This document shows, piece after piece, positions 1-4,923 of a stretch of DNA of 6,518 bases. Both the position numbers and the translations under genes were made by a program. How positions within the stretch are numbered: position 1 is the stretch's first letter; the number at the start of each line of letters is the position of its first letter. The DNA lies in NCBI GenBank assembly GCA_937915485.1, contig CALGII010000003.1, positions 1-6,518 on the forward strand. Reading direction: 5' to 3'. This DNA comes from an uncultured Ignavibacteriota bacterium. GTDB lineage: Bacteria; Bacteroidota; Ignavibacteria; Tepidaquicellales; Tepidaquicellaceae. A model generated the notes under the pieces. It saw only the letters and a program-made list of their open reading frames with translations, had not been told where the DNA came from and did not search any database.

Positions 1-171
1 TCGCTGCTGTACAATTATGTCGATTCGGATTTCAAGGAGTTAAACTATCAGAGTTATACGGGAACGCTGAATTATCTTCTCGCGCGCAACGTAAGACTCG
101 TGGGAGAATACACATACATCAAGGATACAAAAACCTCGAAGGTTTCTCTGGGTATAATATCGGCGTTTTAA
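1..171 (+). CDS. C-terminal fragment of a probable outer-membrane beta-barrel protein
   Basis: An open frame enters from the left edge and ends at TAA 169-171, giving the last 56 residues of a protein. The residues alternate between polar and hydrophobic or aromatic, for example NYVDSDF, YQSYTGTLNYLL and VRLVGEYTYI. The chain ends in VSLGIISAF, with a terminal phenylalanine. This is the pattern of antiparallel transmembrane strands closing with the C-terminal beta-signal recognised by the BAM machinery. Such ends are usual in porin-like outer-membrane proteins of the FCB group. The specific family, substrate and start codon cannot be known because the N-terminal part lies outside the window. 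A strong hairpin terminator begins 7 nt after the stop, so this is the last gene of its transcript. Confidence 0.6.
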   Translation, partial: SLLYNYVDSDFKELNYQSYTGTLNYLLARNVRLVGEYTYIKDTKTSKVSLGIISAF

Positions 172-178
172 ATACAAA

Positions 179-213
179 GGGCGGCGGAAAATTTCTTCCG
201 CCGCCCGTTTTTT
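179..213 (+). terminator. Rho-independent terminator after the barrel gene
   Basis: A perfect 11-bp stem (GGGCGGCGGAA at 179-189, TTCCGCCGCCC at 196-206) with a 6-nt loop is followed by G and a run of six T (208-213). It lies 7 nt past the stop of the left-edge gene. It also lies 19 nt past the stop of the convergent minus-strand gene. Read on the minus strand it is followed by a looser T-rich stretch, so it may serve both convergent transcripts, more efficiently on the + strand. Confidence 0.9.
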
Positions 214-225
214 CGCGATTAAATA

Positions 226-936
226 CTAACCGAAGAAAGGATTATTCAACCTTTCGTCAAGAGTTCTCTTGTAAGATTCACGCTTCTCCGGAACATTGTC
301 CATCAGAAAGGTGTAATACTTCGTGAAATATTCCTTGTTAGCGCTCTTGTCGTAGTCCCTTCTTAGTTTTGGCTCAAGCGCAAATTCTTCCGCGAGCGGC
401 TCAAGCACGTAATATTCAAGCGCCCTGACCCTGTCGTCGGGCTGGTAAGTATTTACAGATCCGCAACTGTCGCATTTGATATTTACCGCCATGAAAGAAT
501 AAACGTTAATCGGAAGTTCGGCCGCGCATTGAGTGCAGCGGTGCAGTTTCTTTTCGTCGATATGCTGTTTAACGTTGTCGAGAATTTTCCTTGCCCCTCT
601 TGCAAACAGCCCCACTTCAAACTTTGTAAACTCGGTATTCAGCCAGTCACGGAACGACTCGAGTTTTCCGCCCTGCTCTTTTAAAAGTTTTAAGTTTCCC
701 GATTTGTATATTTCCGCCTGCATCTTTCCCCAGCCCTCTTCCGCCTTCTCAAAAAGTTGCAGGACGGTCTGATTGTGAAGTCCGTTTTTTACGTTGTGTA
801 TGATGACGTTGTCGAACTGCAGTCCTTCAATTACCCCGTTCAGAGGCTCATCCGCCTGAGCGAGTATTTCGGAATAACGTTCTTTGAGTTTGCCGAGATA
901 CGAATCCCAGCGGTTGATTAATTCTTCCCCTGTCAT
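226..936 (-). CDS. Uncharacterised 236-aa protein with a central zinc ribbon
   Basis: I do not recognise the family. The protein has no signal peptide or membrane segment and is probably cytoplasmic. The first ~130 residues look mostly helical and charged. A four-cysteine zinc-ribbon follows: CTQC at 134-137 and CDSC at 155-158, with 17 residues between the pairs. A helical, Tyr/Lys/Glu-rich tail follows and ends in NNPFFG. The two CxxC pairs could bind one structural zinc, as in ribbon domains that mediate nucleic-acid or protein contacts; no catalytic motif is visible. The start ATG at 934-936 lies only 5 nt after the stop of the upstream zinc-ribbon gene. Co-transcription and translational coupling are therefore likely. 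No Shine-Dalgarno is visible in front of it, which also fits coupling or an FCB-type initiation region. The gene ends 19 nt before the terminator hairpin shared with the convergent gene. Confidence 0.8.
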   Translation of the reverse strand: MTGEELINRWDSYLGKLKERYSEILAQADEPLNGVIEGLQFDNVIIHNVKNGLHNQTVLQLFEKAEEGWGKMQAEIYKSGNLKLLKEQGGKLESFRDWLNTEFTKFEVGLFARGARKILDNVKQHIDEKKLHRCTQCAAELPINVYSFMAVNIKCDSCGSVNTYQPDDRVRALEYYVLEPLAEEFALEPKLRRDYDKSANKEYFTKYYTFLMDNVPEKRESYKRTLDERLNNPFFG

Positions 937-941
937 TGCGT

Positions 942-1457
942 TTATTTTTTGATTTCAAAAAGCGGACTTCCGCAAAAAAGACAATTGTCGTACTGCATTT
1001 CCTCCAGTCTTGGCGCTCCGCAGTTTTTACAGGTAATGGTTTTTTGTTTTTCCTTTTGCAAACCTTCGGAATATTTTGCAGTGCCGGTTGAAGCGTTTTT
1101 GAAAATATCTCCGAGCCCCGAAAACGGTTTTATTTTCATATAGTATTCTTTAACTTTTGAATCCGGGTCGAACGCCGAGAGCGCGGCCGACAATTCAGCC
1201 GAATTCTGATACGACGCTCTGTACTTATCAATTATTTTTTCGAATACCCTCCGCAGTTCTATTGGAAAAGCGCCGCGGGTTATTTTCATCTCGGAGTTTA
1301 GAAGAGATTTTTTTTCATCCGGCGTCAGCGGCATCGCTCTGTAAGAGGAAAGAACCTTGTCCCAGTCCGCGCTTCCGCCTTTTTCGGAATGCCAGGCTGC
1401 CCTGAAAGCGGTTTCGATTTCAGAATTAAAACTACCCGCAATATTGTTTTCGCCCAT
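942..1457 (-). CDS. Uncharacterised 171-aa protein with a C-terminal zinc ribbon
   Basis: I do not recognise the family. The N-terminal ~115 residues look helical and soluble, with many charged residues and an early tryptophan pair (AAWHSEKGG, SADWDKV). They contain no signal peptide or membrane span. A short Gly/Ser/Lys-rich linker (about 120-140) leads to a compact C-terminal zinc ribbon: CKNC at 143-146 and CLFC at 159-162, each followed by Gly (CKNCGAP, CLFCGSP). This CxxCG...CxxCG arrangement is typical of small treble-clef or rubredoxin-like knuckles found at protein termini. The gene is the middle member of a three-gene minus-strand cluster. It starts 83 nt after the 173-aa gene and overlaps nothing; its stop is 5 nt before the next zinc-ribbon start. 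Having two adjacent ribbon proteins suggests they act together, but this is inference. No strong Shine-Dalgarno precedes the ATG. Confidence 0.8.
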   Translation of the reverse strand: MGENNIAGSFNSEIETAFRAAWHSEKGGSADWDKVLSSYRAMPLTPDEKKSLLNSEMKITRGAFPIELRRVFEKIIDKYRASYQNSAELSAALSAFDPDSKVKEYYMKIKPFSGLGDIFKNASTGTAKYSEGLQKEKQKTITCKNCGAPRLEEMQYDNCLFCGSPLFEIKK

Positions 1458-1474
1458 AAGAATATAAAAAAGTT

Positions 1475-1486
1475 ATGACCGGTCAT
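1475..1486. promoter_or_regulatory. 12-bp perfect palindrome upstream of the middle zinc-ribbon gene
   Basis: ATGACCGGTCAT reads identically on both strands and sits 17 nt upstream of the ATG at 1457. On the minus-strand transcript its second half can alternatively pair with GGCCGG just upstream. That gives a 6-bp stem with one G-U pair, followed 6 nt later by a T run, so a weak attenuator is possible. It could equally be an operator for a dimeric regulator, or chance. Confidence 0.3.
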
Positions 1487-1540
1487 CGTGCCCGGCCGCT
1501 GATAATTAATATTTATTTTTGAACGAACGGTCTGCTTAAC

Positions 1541-2062
1541 TTAGAACTTAATATCCGCGTTCGCGTTGCCGCCCCCCGACATGCTCTCGTATTTCGCTTT
1601 ATATTCGTTCATAAGTGTCTGCATCTTCATCGCGTAAGAGAAGTCAGTCATCATTTTACCGTTCCAGTAACCGCTGATGTTAGAATAATCGGCGACCGTG
1701 AGTCCGAAATCTTTTAGCACGTCCTGCGCGTCGCGCCCCTGCTTGCCGAGCACGTCCTGAGCAACCATCGCTTCAATCCATTTTTCGAAAGGATATGATT
1801 CGGCGTTGACCTGAGAACCGCTGCCGAGATTGCCTGAAGCGGATTGGTTAAAAGCCGCCGCGTAGATTTTTGAAATCGTGAAGGAAGTATCGTTTCTCAT
1901 TCTTGTAAGCCACTCGTTGTTGGCGCGGTCCCACTTCGGCATGTCGATGCCGATTGGTTTTATGGCTTCTTCTACCGGAGTTCCGGATGTCACTTTTGCG
2001 TTCACGTCAGCCCACTGCTCAAGCGTGACGCCTTCGAAAGGTTCTAATAATGGATTGCCCAT
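1541..2062 (-). CDS. Uncharacterised 173-aa protein with two copies of a helical repeat (DUF6620-like, tentative)
   Basis: This is a soluble protein with no signal peptide or membrane span. It appears to contain two diverged copies of one helical module. Copy 1 (about 15-72) has EQW at 15-17, an IKPIGI turn, W44, and EW then RM and D at 50-58. Copy 2 (about 93-154) has EKW at 93-95, LKDFGL, Y126, and YW then KM and D at 132-140. A Gly/Ser/Asn linker (73-90) separates them and a Gly/Asn-rich tail ends the chain. The style recalls FCB proteins I remember as DUF6620-like, but I cannot verify this, and no function can be assigned. It is the first gene of the minus-strand cluster, 83 nt before the zinc-ribbon pair, with a promoter candidate about 100 nt upstream. 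In-frame TAA only six codons upstream of the ATG, with no start codon between, fixes the start at 2062. No Shine-Dalgarno is visible. Confidence 0.8.
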   Translation of the reverse strand: MGNPLLEPFEGVTLEQWADVNAKVTSGTPVEEAIKPIGIDMPKWDRANNEWLTRMRNDTSFTISKIYAAAFNQSASGNLGSGSQVNAESYPFEKWIEAMVAQDVLGKQGRDAQDVLKDFGLTVADYSNISGYWNGKMMTDFSYAMKMQTLMNEYKAKYESMSGGGNANADIKF

Positions 2063-2103
2063 ATACTTAAATTTAAATTATGAAAAATTTTGTATACAAT
2101 GTC

Positions 2104-2138
2104 TCCCGTCTGAAGATTGGCTGACAGTTTCAGCGGGA
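2104..2138 (-). promoter_or_regulatory. Hairpin in the 5' leader of the minus-strand cluster
   Basis: TCCCG (2104-2108) and CTGAA (2110-2114) pair with TTCAG (2129-2133) and CGGGA (2134-2138). This is a 10-bp stem with one bulged base and a 14-nt loop. It lies inside the predicted 5' leader of the 173-aa gene, 42 nt before its start. No T run follows on either strand, so it is not a simple terminator. A Shine-Dalgarno-like AAAGGAGG (minus strand, 2144-2151) sits just upstream of it with no ATG, GTG or TTG at normal spacing. Regulatory function is inference. Confidence 0.4.
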
Positions 2139-2162
2139 ACCGCCTCCTTTGCGGAACAATTC

Positions 2163-2191
2163 AATATAATCAAAGCACTTTTTAATTTCAA
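2163..2191 (-). promoter_or_regulatory. Sigma70-type promoter candidate for the three-gene minus-strand cluster
   Basis: Read on the minus strand, TTGAAA (2186-2191) and TATATT (2163-2168) are separated by exactly 17 bp. Each box has one mismatch to the consensus. The predicted start near 2156 would give a leader of about 95 nt before the ATG at 2062. Transcription has not been shown; FCB primary sigma factors often prefer TTTG and TAnnTTTG boxes, which are not seen here. Confidence 0.5.
2165..2170 (+). promoter_or_regulatory. Consensus -10 box (TATAAT) candidate for the DPSL gene
   Basis: A perfect TATAAT lies 94 nt upstream of the DPSL start on the + strand. No good -35 lies 17 bp upstream (the sequence there is GCCTCC), so activation by a regulator would be needed if this is the real promoter. 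The box overlaps the -10 of the divergent minus-strand promoter, so the two could not be occupied by polymerase at the same time. Confidence 0.35.
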
Positions 2192-2264
2192 AATATTATG
2201 CACGGAAAGTTGTCTTTTTGAAATCATATAAAAAATTTATTTTAAGAATAAAAAAGAAAACACC

Positions 2265-2765
2265 ATGGGACAAAAAGGACGCGAAATCGTAAAAATGAAC
2301 GTTGATGAACTCATCACGATTCTTAATAAAGCGCTTGCTGACGAATGGCTCGCATATTATCAATACTGGATCGGCGCAAAGGTCGTCAAAGGACCGATGA
2401 AAGACGCCGTTATAGCGGAACTCGACCTGCACGCGACGGAAGAACTGGCGCACGCGGTCTCTATTGCGACGAGGATAATCCAATTGGGCGGTACACCCGT
2501 TCTTTCTCCGGACGAATGGACGAAAATCTCCCATTGCGAATACGATGCCCCGACAGATCCTTATGTCGAAGAAGTGCTTAAGCAAAACATTAAAGGAGAG
2601 CAGTGCGCTATTAAAACATACAACCACATTCTTGATATCACAAGAGAAGGGGACCCCGTTACGTATAATATGATACTCCAGATACTTAGTCAGGAGGTTG
2701 AACACGAAGAGGACTTAAGTTCGTTGAAGGAAGATATTGAATTGATGCTCGGTAATAGAAGATAA
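2265..2765 (+). CDS. Dps-like (DPSL) ferritin-family protein
   Basis: This 166-aa protein belongs to the ferritin-like superfamily and closely resembles the DPSL branch described from archaea and Bacteroides. Members form 12-subunit cages that use hydrogen peroxide to oxidise Fe(II), protecting the cell from Fenton damage. The four-helix bundle carries a complete bacterioferritin-type di-iron set: E27 in DEWLAYYQYW, E60 and H63 in EELAH, E112 in GEQC, and E144 and H147 in EVEH. The DPSL hallmark cysteine pair is also present: C91 in HCEYDAPTDP and C114 in GEQCAIKTY. It is cytosolic, with no signal peptide. The ATG at 2265 gives the usual family length; an internal ATG at 2295 (M11) would trim only the tail before the first helix. 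No clear Shine-Dalgarno precedes it, only an A-rich leader. It is transcribed alone, divergently from the unknown three-gene cluster, and ends in its own terminator. The main alternative label is simply bacterioferritin-like protein. Confidence 0.9.
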   Translation: MGQKGREIVKMNVDELITILNKALADEWLAYYQYWIGAKVVKGPMKDAVIAELDLHATEELAHAVSIATRIIQLGGTPVLSPDEWTKISHCEYDAPTDPYVEEVLKQNIKGEQCAIKTYNHILDITREGDPVTYNMILQILSQEVEHEEDLSSLKEDIELMLGNRR

Positions 2766-2770
2766 AAAAA

Positions 2771-2798
2771 CAGCGGGACAAAGTACCGCTGGTTTTTT
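2771..2798 (+). terminator. Rho-independent terminator after the DPSL gene
   Basis: CAGCGG (2771-2776) pairs with CCGCTG (2786-2791) across a 9-nt loop. It is followed by G and six T (2793-2798), and starts 5 nt after the stop codon. A run of A precedes the stem, so the structure is roughly symmetrical and could act on both strands. Confidence 0.85.
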
Positions 2799-3330
2799 GT
2801 TGACCCCAATTAATTTAACCTAATTCATTCGTGAAGTTTATTCCTTCGGGATACACACTGAATCACGTACATTAATTATTATTCCTTTATTGAGACATTC
2901 CTTGCGCCGCGTTAACTCCATAATATCAAATCATCAATTATAGTTTTGCAAATAACATACCAAAAAAACCCATCAAAATTTTTTGCTTTCAGCGTGTCCG
3001 TTTTAAAAAAATAGTAAGTGTCCGGAAAAAAGAGTATGCGCACTTCGCCTGAAAATCCGGATAGACCCGCCGCGGAATTTCCTTAAAATATGAAAACAAT
3101 TTTCTGTAGATTAACCGTTGTTAATGATTATTAAAATAAATATATTTAGGTGATTGTTTGAGAAAAAGCGGACTCTATTCTTTCCAATGAAGATGTAACA
3201 AGAAGCGTCGGGAAATCTTTTACAAATAAACATTGGCTATGATAAGTTTCAATCAGACAAATTTTTCACATCGTGAATTCTCTCGCAGGAAAACCAATTT
3301 CCTATATATTTTTCTACACCTAAAAAACTG
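2799..3330. other. AT-rich intergenic region with no supported gene
   Basis: No tRNA, known riboswitch or convincing protein gene is seen here. Short starts such as the ATG at 3090 stop within about 15 codons. A minus-strand frame is open for 56 codons (3082 down to the stop at 2912-2914). It has no ATG; its only plausible start is GTG at 3041-3043, giving 43 residues rich in Phe and Tyr. GTGTCCG occurs twice (2994-3000 and 3019-3025), TCCGGA occurs twice (3021 and 3056), and AAGTG/CACTT (3016, 3041) are inverted. Together these suggest a small repeat or the remnant of a mobile element. The right part probably holds the promoter of the next gene; a TATATATT stretch at 3303-3310 is a weak -10 candidate without a good -35. 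Confidence 0.5.
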
Positions 3331-3332
3331 AA

Positions 3333-3338
3333 AGGGGA
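3333..3338 (+). promoter_or_regulatory. Shine-Dalgarno for the secreted propeller gene
   Basis: AGGGGA lies with its last G 6 nt before the ATG at 3344. It is the clearest ribosome binding site in front of any start in the window and fixes that start. The other genes here lack one, so this gene may be translated more strongly. Confidence 0.7.
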
Positions 3339-3343
3339 CTAAA

Positions 3344-4699
3344 ATGAGAAAAACATTCTCTCTTTTGCTTATTCTGTTCTTTTTCTGTTCAAGTGTCAGT
3401 TTATATTCGCAGTGGGTTGCGTCGGGATCGGTAACAATATCGGGTTCGTATCCAAGCGTATCCGTAGTAAGCCCTACCGTCGCGTGGATTGTCGGCGGCT
3501 CAAACAGCCCGGTTATATTCAGAACGACCGACGGAGGAACAACCTGGACATCGGTGCCGACGACAGGATTACCGGTTAAAGCGCTGATGTGCGTCTGGGC
3601 TTTAAGCGATCAGATAGCGTATGTTGGAGACGGCGGTGACGCGCAGGGAACAACCGGCGGCGATGCCGCGGTTTCGGTCACGACAAACGGCGGAACCAGT
3701 TGGACGCAATTATTCAACACGGGCGGCTCCGCAGGATTCTTCAACGGCATAGTATTCTCGCGCCTGAACCCGAATTACGGTTTCGCGGAAAGCGATCCGT
3801 CTGCCGGCTCGGGTAATCCTTACTATGTGCAAAAAACTACAAACGGTGGCGCGAACTGGACGCTTATTAATCCTCCGGGAATTCCGAGCAATGCTTCGGC
3901 TCAGAATTCTCTGTGCATGATAGACGACCAGTTCTTCGGATTCGGATTAAACTCGTCGGCTGTTGTTTATCTCACGAGCAACGGAGGCACGAACTGGTTT
4001 AGCAGTCCGTTCAATCTTACGGGCTCATCATTGTTCACGAGCGCGCTGGCATTCAGCGACAACAAGCAAATCGGCGTCGCGGCTTTGAGCACTTCGCATC
4101 CGAGCATTTCAAGAAGCACAAACGGCGGAGTGACCTGGGCAGCTATCAATCTCGGCGGAAGCGGTTCTACAACCAACAGCGCCCTTAAATGGATTAACGG
4201 AACAAACACCGTGTTTTTCCTCGGACAGGTTTCAACCGCCTCAAAGTTTTATATGAGCACGAATGCGGGACAGAACTGGACAGCGATGACATCCGCGGGC
4301 TCTAATTTCTTCCACTTCGATTTCGTAAGAGTGGGAACTACCGTTACGGGCTTCGCAACCTGTGTCGGCGGCGCGATTTACAAACTTACTCAAACCGTGA
4401 CGCTCGTAAACAACGGGAATAACGTGATTCCGACAGAATACAAACTCGAGCAAAATTATCCGAATCCGTTCAACCCGTCAACCACAATCTCGTTCTCAAT
4501 TCCAAGGCAGGAATTCGTTACCCTTAAGGTTTATAATGCCGCGGGTAAAGAAGTCGCTTCCCTCGTGAATAAAAAACTTGATGCGGGCGGGTATAGCGAA
4601 AGATTTATCGCGACAAAGGATATGTCATCGGGAGTTTATTTCTATAAACTGACGGCGGGTAATTTCACGGACACGAAAAAATTTATTCTGCTGAAATAA
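3344..4699 (+). CDS. Secreted Asp-box (YCF48/BNR-like) beta-propeller protein with T9SS sorting domain
   Basis: This 451-aa protein has three parts. Residues 1-22 are a Sec signal peptide (MRK, then a Leu/Phe-rich core, likely cut near LYS-QW). Residues ~25-350 hold six Asp-box motifs, each of the form S/T-x-D/N-x-G-x-x-W, at 60-68, 112-120, 164-172, 210-218, 257-265 and 304-312. They are spaced 46-52 residues apart, one per blade of a likely six- or seven-bladed propeller like the Ycf48 and sialidase-type repeats. Residues ~362-451 are a T9SS type A sorting domain with the NYPNPFNPST signature, a conserved GKEVASLV strand, and the YFYKL...KKFILLK end. After Sec export the protein should cross the outer membrane through the T9SS, with the sorting domain removed and the propeller released or surface-anchored. 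Sialidase catalytic residues are not evident, so a binding or structural role is more likely than an enzyme. It is monocistronic, with a good Shine-Dalgarno and its own terminator. Confidence 0.9.
   Translation: MRKTFSLLLILFFFCSSVSLYSQWVASGSVTISGSYPSVSVVSPTVAWIVGGSNSPVIFRTTDGGTTWTSVPTTGLPVKALMCVWALSDQIAYVGDGGDAQGTTGGDAAVSVTTNGGTSWTQLFNTGGSAGFFNGIVFSRLNPNYGFAESDPSAGSGNPYYVQKTTNGGANWTLINPPGIPSNASAQNSLCMIDDQFFGFGLNSSAVVYLTSNGGTNWFSSPFNLTGSSLFTSALAFSDNKQIGVAALSTSHPSISRSTNGGVTWAAINLGGSGSTTNSALKWINGTNTVFFLGQVSTASKFYMSTNAGQNWTAMTSAGSNFFHFDFVRVGTTVTGFATCVGGAIYKLTQTVTLVNNGNNVIPTEYKLEQNYPNPFNPSTTISFSIPRQEFVTLKVYNAAGKEVASLVNKKLDAGGYSERFIATKDMSSGVYFYKLTAGNFTDTKKFILLK
3521..4279 (+). repeat. Six Asp-box repeats within the propeller gene
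   Basis: The motif-coding segments start at 3521, 3677, 3833, 3971, 4112 and 4253, at intervals of 156, 156, 138, 141 and 141 nt. Each encodes the pattern (T/S)(T/S)(D/N)xGxxW. The fourth residue is Gly in five copies and Ala in the last (STNAGQNW), which appears the most diverged. The DNA itself is only partly conserved, so these are old protein repeats rather than a recent expansion. Confidence 0.85.
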
Positions 4700-4740
4700 T
4701 TTAGGTGTCGCTGCAATCATATAAAGTAATTCTATATATA

Positions 4741-4771
4741 AACGCGGGTGCGCCACGCATCCGCGTTTTTT
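4741..4771 (+). terminator. Rho-independent terminator after the propeller gene
   Basis: AACGCGG (4741-4747) pairs with CCGCGTT (4761-4767). Four more inner pairs (one G-T) make an 11-bp stem with a 5-nt loop. A run of six T (4766-4771) follows. It begins 41 nt after the stop and separates this gene from the metallopeptidase gene. Confidence 0.88.
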
Positions 4772-4893
4772 AACGCTTGCGAACTCATTTCATATTCTTT
4801 ATTCATTTTCCTTTTTGAACGTGAATGTTTTATATATTTGTTTTAATTTTGACGGAAGTTGATACGGTATTCTCTCCCCGGCTCAATTTTCCA

Positions 4894-4901
4894 TAATTTT
4901 G
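4894..4901 (+). promoter_or_regulatory. Bacteroidetes-type -7 element candidate for the metallopeptidase gene
   Basis: TAATTTTG matches the TAnnTTTG -7 box of the Bacteroidetes primary sigma factor. It lies 22 nt before the ATG at 4924, which would leave a very short leader. The usual TTTG box about 20 bp upstream is not found, so this is tentative. A second match, TATATTTG, lies at 4833-4840 with TTTG at 4814-4817, but the 15-bp spacing is shorter than usual. Confidence 0.35.
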
Positions 4902-4923
4902 TTTTGATAATTTATTACAAATA

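Noticed and set aside
533..1405. Three + strand open frames antisense to the zinc-ribbon genes
   Set aside because: They are Ser/Phe/Pro-rich translations typical of shadow frames. The minus-strand frames hold coherent zinc-ribbon motifs instead.
2090..2099. The 10-bp palindrome TTGTATACAA upstream of the 173-aa gene
   Set aside because: It is short and AT-rich in an AT-rich leader. Palindromes of this kind are expected by chance, and no second copy was seen.
1878..2231. A + strand open frame over the start of the 173-aa gene and the intergenic region
   Set aside because: It is antisense to a better-supported gene, has low-complexity content and no motif, and runs through the promoter region.
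2196..2705. A 169-codon minus-strand open frame antisense to the DPSL gene
   Set aside because: It mirrors the DPSL coding frame, has no recognisable domain, and would overlap the divergent promoter region. The DPSL protein is clearly the real product.
2799..3330. Possible tRNA, small RNA or riboswitch in the long gap
   Set aside because: No T-loop signature, cloverleaf or recognisable aptamer core was found. The inverted repeats are only about 5 bp long.
3344..3400. Possible lipoprotein signal (Cys at residue 15 of the propeller protein)
   Set aside because: The cysteine lies inside the hydrophobic core after LFFF and does not fit a lipobox. A signal peptidase I site near residue 22 fits better.
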